Positions 13,014 through 22,300 of a DNA stretch of 33,098 nt are shown here, piece after piece. The stretch's first letter is position 1; every line of letters begins with the position of its first letter. The translations under genes were made by a program, and so were the position numbers. The DNA comes from Nocardioides sp. Root240. GTDB lineage: Bacteria > Actinomycetota > Actinomycetes > Propionibacteriales > Nocardioidaceae. The DNA is taken from contig NZ_LMIT01000002.1 in assembly GCF_001428825.1 (NCBI RefSeq), forward strand, positions 131,124 to 164,221. The letters are read 5' to 3'. The notes under the pieces were generated by a model that did no database searches, was not told where the DNA came from, and saw only the letters and a program-made list of their open reading frames with translations.

Positions 13014-15346
13014 GCCGTATCGAGTCCTTCACCCGGATGTTCGAGCCGGACACGGCGCACGGTGCGGTGATCACGCGCGTCGAGATTCCGCTGATCCAGC
13101 GCGACTACGCCCAGGGACGGCGGGGGGAGAAGATCGACGACATCCGCGCCCGTTTCCTCGAGTACTTGCGTGAGGCGCTCGCTGGAAGCGCGCCGAAGCC
13201 CGCAAGTCTTGACTTCGTCTACGGGGAGCTCAAGGCGGACGGCACGCTCCAACCGCTCGACGGACAGCAACGACTCACCACGCTCTTCCTCCTGCACTGG
13301 TACCTCGCGGCGCGCACCGGCCAACTCGGTGACGACCTCGGATGGACACGGTTCACCTACGAGACCCGTCCGAGCGCACGCCGTTTCTGCCAGCGGCTGG
13401 TCGCGTCCACGCCACCCCTTGGTGCAAGTCGGTTGTCCGAGTGGGTCCAGGACCAGCCGTGGTACCTGTTCGTGTGGCGCTACGACCCGACCATCAACTC
13501 GATGCTGGTCATGCTCGACGCGATCGACGAGACATTTGCGGACGTTGATGCAGGTCTCGCCTGGCAGCGCCTCACGGACCCGGACGAGCCCGCGATCTCC
13601 TTCCACCTCCTCCCGCTGCCCGACATGGGCTCGGCTGAGGACCTCTACGTGAAGATGAACTCGCGCGGGAAGCCGCTGACAGATTTCGAGAACTTCAAGG
13701 CCCGGTTCGAGAAGGTCATCGAGTGGTCGGACAAGAGTGCCGAGTTCGCGCTGCGGGCGGACACAGTGTGGTCCGACGTCCTGTGGGCGTACCGCGGGGA
13801 CGACGACCTCGTCGACGACGAGTTCCTGCGCTACTTCGACTTCGTGACCGAGGTGTGCGAATGGCGAGGCGACCTGACTCCCGGTGGTGCAGGCGAGATG
13901 ACCCGGCTCCAGCGGGCGACGAACGTCTATGGTGCCAACAACCCGTCGGCTGCTGACAACCTGAGCTTCCTGTTCGCCGCCTTCGACGTCTGGCAGGGCC
14001 GGGACGTCGACGAGACGTTCGCAAAGCTCTTCGCAGAACCTGCTGCGGCAGCCGGTGCCGGCGGGCTTCCCCTGTTCTTCAGGGATCCCGAGATCAACTT
14101 GTTCCATGCGGCGTGCCGTAGGTACGGCGATACCGCAGGTGGCGGCAATCGCCTGTTCACCTTCGGCCAGACCCTGCTCCTCTACGCCGTCGTACTGAGC
14201 CTTGCCGACGCGCCGGACGACCACGAGCACGAGTTTCCGGGGCGCCTTCGCACACTGCGCAACTTGGTCGAGGGCTCGCAGTACGAGATGCGCGCCGAGC
14301 GGATGCCGAGGCTGCTCGCGGATTCTCGTGCTCTGGTCCTGCACGGAGAACTCCCCGAGGCTGGCAACACCTTCGCCGTCGCTCAGATCGAGGATGAGCA
14401 GGACAAACGGGCCTTCCTTGAGACGCATCCCGCACTTGCCACGGAGATCCATCGTCTGGAGGACCATGCTCTCCTCAAGGGTTCCACGACGGCGTTCGAG
14501 CTGGATGCTGAGGCACTTCCTGCTCGCGTGGCCGTCTTCGAGCAGCTGATGGGTGACCCGAGTCTCTGGTGGGACCTGACGGGCGCGCTCCTCACCTTCG
14601 GCGACTACCAATGGCCGCGTCAGCGCAACGGAACGCTCGACGACTCGGAGTCGTTCCAGTTCGGCACCTGGGACGCGAAGTACAGCGATACGTGGCGGGA
14701 GGTGCTCGTTGGCCGCTCGCGGCCGCAGGCGAGCGGCACGTGCGCCGTGCTCGCCGACCTGCTCGACGCTGTCGCCTCATCGGACACTCCGCTCCCGGTC
14801 ACGCTCGAGCAGTTGCAGGCCACGTGGCTCCAAGCCCGCGAGGAGTCCAGCAGCTTCGACTGGCGGTACTACGTCGTCAAGTACCGGCACATGCGCGAGG
14901 GAGCATCAGGCTTGTACTACGCCCACGGACGCACCATGGGCTTCAGCCTGACAAACCTCCCGGGAGGCAAGAAGTATCGCAATGCCTACTTCCACGACCC
15001 CTACCTGTTGACGATCTACCACGAACTTGGTGCTCCCGACACCGTCGTCCGACCGTCGTTCAGCGGCTACGAATGGGATCCTCGGTGGATGCTCCTCTCT
15101 GCGAGCAGGACCGGTGTTCGCTGCGTCCCCGCGGGGTTCGAGTTGCTCGCGCCGCCGGCCGGCGGCCAGAACCATGTGTTCGCACCCGCGGCGTTCGACC
15201 TGGGCGCGGTGGCGATCGGCGAGGATGAATCGCGTGTCCTGGTCACGGTGCCGAAGGCGTCGAGTGAGGTGACCGGGCCGGATGCAGAAGATCGGATCCA
15301 GCATGGCTCCGACATCATTCGCGCGCTCATCGACGCTGGGCTGTGA
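13010..15346 (+). CDS. Large DUF262 protein, partner of the preceding gene
   Basis: 778 residues from GTG 13010, with GGAG upstream and a four-base overlap (GTGA) with the first DUF262 gene. The N-terminal domain has IPLIQRDYAQGRRG, LDGQQRLTTLFLLHWYLA (around D84) and VKMNSRGKPLTDFENFKARFE, all standard DUF262 motifs. The long remainder is helical and contains FDWRYYVVKYRHM and YYAHGRTMGFSL near the C-terminus, a segment I associate with the large DUF262 subfamily. No HNH motif comparable to that of the first gene is visible, so this may be the sensor or regulatory subunit while the first protein cuts. It is clearly co-translated with its partner. Which modification or invader it recognises is unknown. 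Confidence 0.83.
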   Translation: MSRIESFTRMFEPDTAHGAVITRVEIPLIQRDYAQGRRGEKIDDIRARFLEYLREALAGSAPKPASLDFVYGELKADGTLQPLDGQQRLTTLFLLHWYLAARTGQLGDDLGWTRFTYETRPSARRFCQRLVASTPPLGASRLSEWVQDQPWYLFVWRYDPTINSMLVMLDAIDETFADVDAGLAWQRLTDPDEPAISFHLLPLPDMGSAEDLYVKMNSRGKPLTDFENFKARFEKVIEWSDKSAEFALRADTVWSDVLWAYRGDDDLVDDEFLRYFDFVTEVCEWRGDLTPGGAGEMTRLQRATNVYGANNPSAADNLSFLFAAFDVWQGRDVDETFAKLFAEPAAAAGAGGLPLFFRDPEINLFHAACRRYGDTAGGGNRLFTFGQTLLLYAVVLSLADAPDDHEHEFPGRLRTLRNLVEGSQYEMRAERMPRLLADSRALVLHGELPEAGNTFAVAQIEDEQDKRAFLETHPALATEIHRLEDHALLKGSTTAFELDAEALPARVAVFEQLMGDPSLWWDLTGALLTFGDYQWPRQRNGTLDDSESFQFGTWDAKYSDTWREVLVGRSRPQASGTCAVLADLLDAVASSDTPLPVTLEQLQATWLQAREESSSFDWRYYVVKYRHMREGASGLYYAHGRTMGFSLTNLPGGKKYRNAYFHDPYLLTIYHELGAPDTVVRPSFSGYEWDPRWMLLSASRTGVRCVPAGFELLAPPAGGQNHVFAPAAFDLGAVAIGEDESRVLVTVPKASSEVTGPDAEDRIQHGSDIIRALIDAGL

Positions 15347-15376
15347 GGCCCGGCTGAACGCCTGACCTGCCAACGG

Positions 15377-15404
15377 GGGGTGCGCGCGGGTTCCGTCCCA
15401 CCCC
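15377..15404. repeat. Hairpin between the DUF262 pair and the Wadjet operon
   Basis: GGGGTG (15377-15382) and CACCCC (15399-15404) can pair around a 16-base loop. The 123-base gap (15347-15469) holds no gene, no clear promoter and no U-tract. The hairpin may weaken read-through; it is a modest candidate. Confidence 0.3.
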
Positions 15405-15469
15405 TCTGGAATGCTGGCCCTTCCCCTTGCACACCAGACGACCGCCGACCCGAAGGGTGGGGAGCAGCA

Positions 15470-16975
15470 GTGAGCGACATCGCCGGCGAGCTGGCGCGCG
15501 TCAAGGGCGCCTTCGCGCAGCCGACCCTCACCCTGCTTCACCAGCGCCAGGCGCCCGTCGTCATCACGATCTTCCGGGCCGCCTTCGGGCGCAACAACAA
15601 GCCGATCCCGACGGCGCGGTTGCACACCCAGGTCGAGGAGCACCTCGCCGAGATCCGGCTCGTGGGGGAGGGGGAGGTGCCGAACGGCACCGGCAAGGAG
15701 ATCTGCCAGCGCTGGATGCGGGGGCAGTGGCTGGTCCGCTCGCTCGACGAGCAGGGCAACGAGGTCTACTCGCTGACCTCGCACGCGCAGCAGGCGCTGG
15801 AGCTGGTCAAGAACCTCGCGCGTGACCGGGCGACGCTCAGCGAGCACCGGATCGCCACCATCCTCGGCACCGTACGACGCTTCAACTCCGAGGCGAACCC
15901 CGACCGTGGGGCACGGGTGACCCTGCTCAACGAGGAGATCGCGCGGCTGAAGGAGGAGCGCGACCGGCTCGTCGACGGCGCCGAGATGGTGAGCGCCACC
16001 GAGGACTACATGGTCGAGGGGTTCACCGAGCTGCTGTCGCTGATCAGCGCGCTGCCGAGCGACTTCGCGCGGGTGGAGGAGCGGTTCGCGACCATCCGGG
16101 CCGAGATCCTGGGGGCCTTCCGCGCTGAGGACCGGCCGGCGGGCGAGGTGATCGACGAGTACCTCGCGCGGGCTGACGCGCTGATGACCGCGACCCACGA
16201 GGGCCGGGCGTTCGAGGGGGCGTTCACGCTGTTGCGCGACGACGCGCTCGTGACCCAGCTGCGCGAGGACCTGACCGCGCTGCTCGAGCACCCCCTGTCC
16301 GACGGCATCCTCGGTGACGCCGACCGGGCCGAGCTGCGGGGGACCGTGCGCCTGGTCCGCGACGGCCTCGACCGGGTGCTGGCGCAGCGCAGCCGGGTGA
16401 CGGCGACGCTCAAGGAGTACATCGTCTCCCACGACGCGGCGCGCGACCGTGAGCTGGAGCAGACCCTGCGCCAGGTCGAGTCCGAGCTGATGACCTGGAT
16501 GGCCGAGACCGGACCGCGCGCCACCCATGACGTCAGCCTGCTGCCGAGCCGGGTCGGCATCGACCACCTGCGCGAGCGCTTCTACGACCCGGCCGACGAC
16601 GTGCTGCCCGACCGGATCAGCGCGGCCGATCCCGCCGACGCGCCGGGCCTCTCGCTGGCGGAGCTGATGGCGCAGGGCGGGCCCCAGCTGGGCTCGCTGC
16701 GCGAGCGGCTCGACGACGCCCTGCGCGACCTGCTGCCGGCGGGCTCGCTGGGCGAGCTGTTCGAGTCGCTCGAGCCGGCGTTGCGCCGCCCGGTGGAGAT
16801 CTTCGGCCTGCTGCACCTCGCCGCCAACCGCGACCTGCGCACCGAGGCCGACGCGCTGGAGGCCTTCGCCGCCGTACGTCCGGACGGGTCGCAGCGGACC
16901 TTCGCGGTGCCGCGCACCCCGCTGCCGGACCCCGACCTTGACCGTGTCCCTGCTCCGGAGGAGTCCAACGCATGA
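15470..16975 (+). CDS. jetA: Wadjet protein JetA (DUF3375, kleisin-like subunit)
   Basis: 501 residues from GTG 15470, with GGGGAG five bases upstream. The sequence has the DUF3375 outline: an N-terminal winged-helix region (LARVKGAFAQPTLTLLHQRQAPVVITIFRAAF), EEHLAEIRL, the RWMRGQWLVRS segment, then helical coiled-coil sequence (LNEEIARLKEERDRLVDGAEM, about 145-165) and the HDVSLLPSRVGIDHLRERFYDP stretch. In type I Wadjet, JetA bridges the JetC ATPase heads like the kleisin of MukBEF, and the complex extrudes and cleaves small circular plasmids. It starts a four-gene operon in which every junction overlaps by four bases (here ATGA with jetB). Length is as usual for the family. Confidence 0.93.
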   Translation: MSDIAGELARVKGAFAQPTLTLLHQRQAPVVITIFRAAFGRNNKPIPTARLHTQVEEHLAEIRLVGEGEVPNGTGKEICQRWMRGQWLVRSLDEQGNEVYSLTSHAQQALELVKNLARDRATLSEHRIATILGTVRRFNSEANPDRGARVTLLNEEIARLKEERDRLVDGAEMVSATEDYMVEGFTELLSLISALPSDFARVEERFATIRAEILGAFRAEDRPAGEVIDEYLARADALMTATHEGRAFEGAFTLLRDDALVTQLREDLTALLEHPLSDGILGDADRAELRGTVRLVRDGLDRVLAQRSRVTATLKEYIVSHDAARDRELEQTLRQVESELMTWMAETGPRATHDVSLLPSRVGIDHLRERFYDPADDVLPDRISAADPADAPGLSLAELMAQGGPQLGSLRERLDDALRDLLPAGSLGELFESLEPALRRPVEIFGLLHLAANRDLRTEADALEAFAAVRPDGSQRTFAVPRTPLPDPDLDRVPAPEESNA

Positions 16976-17673
16976 GTGTCGACACCGACGAGGTGGAGTA
17001 CGACGAGGTCATCGACGAGACGTCGGTGTCCCTGTTCGAGGGCGACGAGGGCGGCCTCGACTACGTCCAGCGCCAGGCGCTCGTCGCGCTGCTCAAGCAG
17101 CGGTTCATCAGCGCCCGCACGCACCCCCGCGACTACGACACGCTCCGGGAGCACGAGCAGCTGCTCCGATCGCGCCTCAACGACCTCTTCCTCGACCTGC
17201 AGATCGACCGTGACCGCGAGGTCGCGTGGAAGCGCCAGGCCTCGCCCGAGGGCGGCGGCCGCTTCCCGACCCTGCTCCACGACACGTCGTGGACGCGCGA
17301 GGAGACCCTCGTGCTGGTCCACCTGCGCGACCGGTTGCGCGCCGGCCAGGCCGGCGGCGACCTGCGGGTCTACGTCGACCGCGACGACATCATCGACTAC
17401 GTCGCCAGCTACCGCCCCACCCACGCGACCGACGAGTCCGGCGACGAGAAGCGTGCCCGCAACGCCGTCCTCAGCGTGGCCAAGGCCGGCCTGCTGATCG
17501 GCACCGCCTCCGAGGACCGCTTCGAGATCAGCGAGGCCGTCGAGCCACTGCTGCCGCTCGAGCTGCTGCAGGAGCTGCTCGAGGCGCTGCAGAAGGCCAA
17601 CGGCACCGAGTCGGCAGAGGCGGCCCCCGAGGACGCCGACGCCGACCTGTTCGACGAGGAGAACGACGAGTGA
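16972..17673 (+). CDS. jetB: Wadjet protein JetB (DUF4194, KITE-like subunit)
   Basis: 233 residues. Acidic termini (EVEYDEVIDE; DADADLFDEENDE) flank the DUF4194 core, with LLKQRFISARTHPRDYDTLREHEQLLRSRLNDLFLDLQIDRDREVAWKRQ as its most typical segment, followed by a winged-helix region (DDIIDYVASYRPTHATDESGDEKRARNAVLSVAKAGLL). JetB corresponds to MukE/KITE subunits and docks on the JetA kleisin. ATG overlaps the jetA stop (ATGA) and its stop overlaps the jetC GTG, so subunits are made in a coupled fashion. Family and position agree; there is no sign of damage. Confidence 0.93.
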   Translation: MSVDTDEVEYDEVIDETSVSLFEGDEGGLDYVQRQALVALLKQRFISARTHPRDYDTLREHEQLLRSRLNDLFLDLQIDRDREVAWKRQASPEGGGRFPTLLHDTSWTREETLVLVHLRDRLRAGQAGGDLRVYVDRDDIIDYVASYRPTHATDESGDEKRARNAVLSVAKAGLLIGTASEDRFEISEAVEPLLPLELLQELLEALQKANGTESAEAAPEDADADLFDEENDE

Positions 17674-20600
17674 GTGTCGACGAGGCCGTGTCCGGCCTGT
17701 TCGCCGAGGAGGTCGTCGCCGTCCCTGCCGACGACACCGTCCAGTGGCGTGCCTCCCTGCTGCAGCTGGTCAACTGGGGCGGCTTCGGCGGCCTCACGAC
17801 CGTGCCGCTGGCGGGTGAGGCGACGATGATCTCCGGCGCCTCCGGCGTCGGCAAGAGCACCATCCTCGACGCCTACACCGCGCTGATGATGCCCTCGGAC
17901 ACCAAGTTCAACGGTGCGTCCAACGACGCCGTCGCCGGCCGGGCGCGCAGCGTCGGGCAGCGCAATCTGCTGTCGTACCTGCGGGGCGCCGTCGACGTGA
18001 TCGACGACCCGAAGACGGGCCGTCCGGTCGAGAAGCTGCTGCGCGGCAAGGGCGCCGACACGTGGGGCGCGGTTGCGATGACCTTCGTCAGCGACCAGGG
18101 CGGCCGGTTCACGGCGCTGCGCACCTACTACGTCCCGCGCCGCGCCGCGCGCTCCAGCGACGTCCACATGCAGATGTGGACCCACGAGGGCACCCTCCCG
18201 CTCGACAAGCTCGAGGCCGCCGTCCCCGAGAAGTTCCACGCCAACACGCTCAAGAAGCTCTTTCCCGGCATCCGCGTCCACCGCACGTACGCCGAGTTCT
18301 CCGCCGTCCTGCACGCCCGGCTCGGCATCGGCGCCAACGGTGACGGCGGCAAGGCGCTGCGCCTGCTGGCGCGGATCCAGGCCGGCAACCAGGTGCGCAG
18401 CGTCGACGAGCTCTACAAGGACATGGTGCTCGAGCGGCCGGCGACCTATGCCGCCGCCGACCGTGCGATCGAGCACTTCGACGACCTCGACGCAGCCCAC
18501 GCGGCGATGCGCACCGAGCAGCAGAAGCTCGAGCTGCTCGAGCCGATCACCGACATGTACGAGCGTCGTACGGCGGCCGCGAGGCGTCTCGACGAGCTGG
18601 ACTCCTACGGCATCACGCAGGCCGGCGACCAGACGCCGCTGAGGTACTGGCTCCTGCGCACGCACCTGCGCCTGATCGAGTCCGCGGTGGCCGCGAACCG
18701 TGACGCGCGTGCAGCCACCGTGCAGGCACTCGCGTCCGCGCAGGCGGCCGAGTTGCAGCTGGCGGGCGACCTCGACGCCGCCAAGGAGGCGCACCGTGAC
18801 GCGGGCGGCGGCGACCTGCAGCGGTTGGCCGCGCTCGCCGACGCGGAGCGCAACCTGCGGGTCGAGCGCGGCAACCGGCTCGCCGAGCTCGAGGACCGGG
18901 TCTACCCGCTGATCGGCCTGCCCGACATCGACCCGCCCGACCTCGAGGCCGCCGTGGAGGACGCCGGCGCCTTCACGGTGCTCCAGGAGCAGGCCCGCGA
19001 GCGAGTCGTCGCGGGCGAGAAGGAGCAGAAGCGTCTCCAGGCCGAGCGGGAGACCGTGCTGCGCGAGCAGCAGTTCCCGCTCACGCAGGAGCAGTCGGTG
19101 CTCAAGCAGGAGCGGGCCTCGCTGGAGAGCCGCGCGGGCCGCGTGCCGTCGTACCTCCACGACCTGCGCACCGCCGTCGCCCGCGCGAGCGGGCTGTCGG
19201 TCGACGAGCTGCCGTTCGTCGCCGAGCTGATCGACGTCGCGCCCGAGGAGGCGCGCTGGCGCACCGCGGTCGAGACGGTGCTGGGCGGCAGCGCCCGGAT
19301 GATGCTGGTGCCGCTCGACCGGCTGCAGGACTTCTCGTCCGCGATCGACGAGCTGCGCCTGCCGGCCCGGCTGACCTTCCAGGGCGTCGAGCTCGACCTG
19401 CCCGAGACCGGGCCGTCCGACCCCGAGCGGATCGCCGGCAAGCTGCTGTTCAAGGACTCGCCGTTCGCGGGCTGGGTGCAGCAGCACGTCGAGGACCCCT
19501 CCCGCAACGCGCTCTGCGTCGCCAACGCCGCCGACCTCGACGGTCCCGGCTTCCGCGTCACCCTCGCGGGCCAGACGCGCAACGGGCGCCGCGGCGCGCA
19601 CGGTCGCAACGACGTCCGCAACATCATCGGCTTCTCCAGCGAGGACGCGATCGCCGAGATCGACGCGCAGCTTGTCGAGGTCGAGAGCCGACTGGCCGAG
19701 ATCGACGGCCGCCTGGCCGAGCTGGGCCGCCGTTCCAGCCTGATCGACCTCCAGCGCAAGGCCTACGACGCCATCGTGATGGTGCGCTTCGACGACGTCG
19801 ACGTCGCGGGCAGCGACCGGCGGATCGCCGACCTGGAGGAGCGGCGGGCGGCGATCCTGGCCTCCGACGACCGGCTCCAGGTGCTGCAGGCGCAGATCGA
19901 CCAGCTCGAGGCGGACCTGGGCCAGGCGCGCAAGGAGCGCTTCTCGCTCGACCAGCGCAAGGACCAGCTCCAGGACGACCAGCGCGAGCTCTACGACGCC
20001 GAGGACACCATCAAGGACCGGGTGTTCGCGATCGAGGACGCCGGCGTGGTCGTCCTCGACGAGGTGCAGGAGGCGGCCCTGGCGGCCGACTTCGCTGCGG
20101 CGGCCGCACCGGACGACCCCGAGGACCTCGACCGCTTCAACAACAACTCCCAGCGGCTCGGCGAGCGGCTGCGCACGGCGCTCGCGGACGCCGAGGCGGA
20201 GATCAAGCGGTGCGACGAGGACCTCGCGCACATCTTCCGCAGCTACAAGTTCACGTGGGAGTCGCCGAACCTCGGCGCGACCGTGGAGTCGTACGCCGAC
20301 TACGCCCGCATCCTCGACGACATCCGCGGCAAGGGCCTCGCCGACCGCCACGCCGAGTGGCGCCGCCGGCTCACCGAGTGGAGCGGCCAGGACCTGGTGC
20401 CCCTCCTCGGCGCGATGTCCTCCAGCGTCGAGGAGATCGAGGACCGGCTCGAGCCGATCAACGCGATCCTGCGGCGCCTGGAGTTCGGCGCCTCGGGCGA
20501 CCGCCTGCGCATCCGCCTGCGCCGCCTGGCGCCGGCCCACGTGCAGGCGTTCATGAAGGACCTGCGCGAGCTGTCGACCGGTACGACGAGCGAGCTGAAG

Positions 20601-21119
20601 GAGGAGGACCTCGAGCGGAGGTTCGCCGAGCTCAGCCGCTTCATGCGCCAGCTGCGCCGCTCGGAGCACAGCACCGACGGCCCGACCGAGCGCGACAAGC
20701 TCCTCGACGTCCGGCGTCACGTGGAGATCAGCGCCGAGCGCTACGACTTCCTCAGCGGCGAGGTCCGGGCGACGTACCGGACGCTGGGGGAGAAGTCCGG
20801 CGGCGAGAGCCAGGAGCTGGTGGCGTTCATTGTCGGCTCCGCGCTGCGCTTCCGGCTCGGCGACGAGATGCGCTCGCGGCCGCGGTTCGCCCCCGTCTTC
20901 CTCGACGAGGGCTTCGTGAAGGCGGACTCCGAGTTCGCCGGCCGCGCCGTGCAGGCGTGGCGGGGGCTCGGGTTCCAGCTGATCATCGGCGTCCCGCTCG
21001 ACAAGGTGACCGGTCTCGAGCCGCACATGGACGAGCTGCTGGCGATCACGAAGAACGCGCAGACGCACCAGGCGTGGATCACGCCGATCTCGGACGTCGT
21101 GGAGGCCGACCCGGAGTGA
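17670..21119 (+). CDS. jetC: Wadjet protein JetC (SMC/MukB-like ATPase)
   Basis: 1149 residues from GTG 17670. The Walker A is GASGVGKST (56-64), preceded by LLQLVNWGGFGG, the usual SMC-like start. Long coiled-coil arms follow (about 260-480 and 640-800, rich in Glu, Arg, Gln and Leu), interrupted by a hinge-like segment near 480-650 (LSVDELPFVAELIDVAPEEARWRTAVETVLGGSARMM). The ABC signature KSGGESQ (about 1042-1048) and Walker B FAPVFLDEGFVKAD (about 1074-1087) close the head. JetC dimers extrude DNA loops on plasmids, stalling on small circles so that JetD cuts. All ATPase motifs are intact. The GTG overlaps the jetB stop and the TGA overlaps the jetD GTG. Confidence 0.95.
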   Translation: MSVDEAVSGLFAEEVVAVPADDTVQWRASLLQLVNWGGFGGLTTVPLAGEATMISGASGVGKSTILDAYTALMMPSDTKFNGASNDAVAGRARSVGQRNLLSYLRGAVDVIDDPKTGRPVEKLLRGKGADTWGAVAMTFVSDQGGRFTALRTYYVPRRAARSSDVHMQMWTHEGTLPLDKLEAAVPEKFHANTLKKLFPGIRVHRTYAEFSAVLHARLGIGANGDGGKALRLLARIQAGNQVRSVDELYKDMVLERPATYAAADRAIEHFDDLDAAHAAMRTEQQKLELLEPITDMYERRTAAARRLDELDSYGITQAGDQTPLRYWLLRTHLRLIESAVAANRDARAATVQALASAQAAELQLAGDLDAAKEAHRDAGGGDLQRLAALADAERNLRVERGNRLAELEDRVYPLIGLPDIDPPDLEAAVEDAGAFTVLQEQARERVVAGEKEQKRLQAERETVLREQQFPLTQEQSVLKQERASLESRAGRVPSYLHDLRTAVARASGLSVDELPFVAELIDVAPEEARWRTAVETVLGGSARMMLVPLDRLQDFSSAIDELRLPARLTFQGVELDLPETGPSDPERIAGKLLFKDSPFAGWVQQHVEDPSRNALCVANAADLDGPGFRVTLAGQTRNGRRGAHGRNDVRNIIGFSSEDAIAEIDAQLVEVESRLAEIDGRLAELGRRSSLIDLQRKAYDAIVMVRFDDVDVAGSDRRIADLEERRAAILASDDRLQVLQAQIDQLEADLGQARKERFSLDQRKDQLQDDQRELYDAEDTIKDRVFAIEDAGVVVLDEVQEAALAADFAAAAAPDDPEDLDRFNNNSQRLGERLRTALADAEAEIKRCDEDLAHIFRSYKFTWESPNLGATVESYADYARILDDIRGKGLADRHAEWRRRLTEWSGQDLVPLLGAMSSSVEEIEDRLEPINAILRRLEFGASGDRLRIRLRRLAPAHVQAFMKDLRELSTGTTSELKEEDLERRFAELSRFMRQLRRSEHSTDGPTERDKLLDVRRHVEISAERYDFLSGEVRATYRTLGEKSGGESQELVAFIVGSALRFRLGDEMRSRPRFAPVFLDEGFVKADSEFAGRAVQAWRGLGFQLIIGVPLDKVTGLEPHMDELLAITKNAQTHQAWITPISDVVEADPE

Positions 21120-22267
21120 AGTCGCCGGCCGACGCACTGGCCGACCTGGGGAGACGTCTGGAGAAGACGTGGAGCCAGGTTGTGACAGGCGCGGTCTGGG
21201 CACCGGAGATCGCTCTCGGCTCCTCCGGCCTGACCGGTCGGCGCCTCGCGGACGCGTGGGAGGACATTCACCCGCTCCGGTCGGAGTGGATGGGCTGGGC
21301 GGCGACCGCAGGCGAGGGCGTGGAGGTCGTCTGGCGCGATGCCACGTTGTACGGCAGCGGTCAACCGCTGCCGGCGACGCTCAGGGTCGCCGACGTCGAC
21401 ACGGCGGCCCGACTCCTGCAGGACGGGTGGCCGGACCGGCTCGACGAGGCCCGCACCCGTGCCGCGCGTCTGGCCGCGGACTTCCCCGGCCACGCCGATC
21501 CCGCGGGCATGCTGCGCGCCACCCGCGAGCTCCCGGCCGTCGACTTCGACCTGGTGGTCCGCGCCGCCCGCTGGTTCGCCGACCCGCATCCCGCCGGCCT
21601 GACCGCCCGGCAGGTGCCGGTCGAGGGCATGGGCACCAAGTGGCTCGACCGACGCGCCAGCGTCGTCCGTCGGCTCGCCGGCCTGGAGTCCCTGGACCTC
21701 GAGCCGGGCCGCCCCTCGCGCGTGCACCTCACCTACCTCGACCCGGACCATCTCGACTCCGGCGGCCGGCGCCACGACGTCGCCACCGTCGGTGACGTGC
21801 ACACGGTGGCCTACCGGCCGTCGGTGGTCCTGATCTCGGAGAATCGTGACACGGCGCAGCAGTTCCCGCGCGTCGCGGGCGGCATCGCGATCGAGGGAGA
21901 CGGCAACGGACCCGGCGCCGTGCCGCAGCTGCCGTGGGTGCGCGCCTGCCCGGACGTCGTCTACTGGGGCGACATGGACGTCAAGGGCCTGGAGATCCTC
22001 GCGGCCTTCCGTGGCACCGGCCTGCGGGCACGCTCGATGTTCATGGACCTGACGTCCTATCGGAGGTGGGAGCGCTTCGGCGTCGACCATGACCACGACG
22101 GCGCGCGGTTGGGGCCCCGGCCAGTGCGGGAGGTCGACCTCGAGCCGGGCGAGCGGGAGCTCTACGAGGCGCTCTGCTCTCCCGACTGGACCGGGCACCG
22201 CCGCATCGAGCAGGAGCGGATCCCACTTGCGGACGCTGCCGCCGTCCTACGGCTCGGCCGTGCGTAG
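21116..22267 (+). CDS. jetD: Wadjet protein JetD (DUF3322/DUF2220, Toprim nuclease)
   Basis: 383 residues from GTG 21116 (GTGA overlap with jetC). The N-terminal DUF3322 arm (ALADLGRRLEKTWSQVV..., KTWxxV) is followed by the DUF2220 Toprim domain. E242 in LISENRDTAQQFP and GDMD (285-288) in VVYWGDMDVKGLEILAAFRG are the expected metal-binding residues. JetD is related to topoisomerase VI A subunits and makes the plasmid double-strand break. Both acidic motifs are intact, so the system should be active. The stop codon lies within the palindrome that probably controls the following toxin-antitoxin pair. Confidence 0.94.
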   Translation: MKSPADALADLGRRLEKTWSQVVTGAVWAPEIALGSSGLTGRRLADAWEDIHPLRSEWMGWAATAGEGVEVVWRDATLYGSGQPLPATLRVADVDTAARLLQDGWPDRLDEARTRAARLAADFPGHADPAGMLRATRELPAVDFDLVVRAARWFADPHPAGLTARQVPVEGMGTKWLDRRASVVRRLAGLESLDLEPGRPSRVHLTYLDPDHLDSGGRRHDVATVGDVHTVAYRPSVVLISENRDTAQQFPRVAGGIAIEGDGNGPGAVPQLPWVRACPDVVYWGDMDVKGLEILAAFRGTGLRARSMFMDLTSYRRWERFGVDHDHDGARLGPRPVREVDLEPGERELYEALCSPDWTGHRRIEQERIPLADAAAVLRLGRA

Positions 22268-22281
22268 CAGATTGCTACACT
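22264..22281 (+). promoter_or_regulatory. Promoter/operator of the toxin-antitoxin pair
   Basis: GTAGCA (22264-22269), a three-base centre and TGCTAC (22273-22278) form a perfect six-base-arm palindrome. It contains the jetD stop codon and overlaps TACACT (22276-22281), a good -10. Antitoxins usually repress their own operon at such a site. GGAGGT (22288-22293) gives the ribosome site for ATG 22301. Confidence 0.65.
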
Positions 22282-22300
22282 GGTCGTGGAGGTGGTGACC

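Noticed and set aside
12974..14611. Open frame of about 545 codons antisense to the second DUF262 gene
   Set aside because: The forward frame has DGQQRLTTL and other DUF262 motifs; the reverse frame has none.
17409..21203. Open frame of about 1264 codons antisense to jetC
   Set aside because: High third-position GC removes stops from the reverse frame. Its translation is a low-complexity run of Val, Leu, Arg and Gly, while the forward strand encodes a protein with all SMC motifs.
15470..22267. MukBEF/condensin or SbcCD rather than Wadjet
   Set aside because: The fourth gene is a DUF3322/DUF2220 Toprim protein and the first a DUF3375 protein, which together define Wadjet; a housekeeping condensin would lack them.
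22286..22300. GTG 22286 as antitoxin start
   Set aside because: It lies only four bases after the -10 and upstream of the GGAGGT site that is well spaced for ATG 22301.
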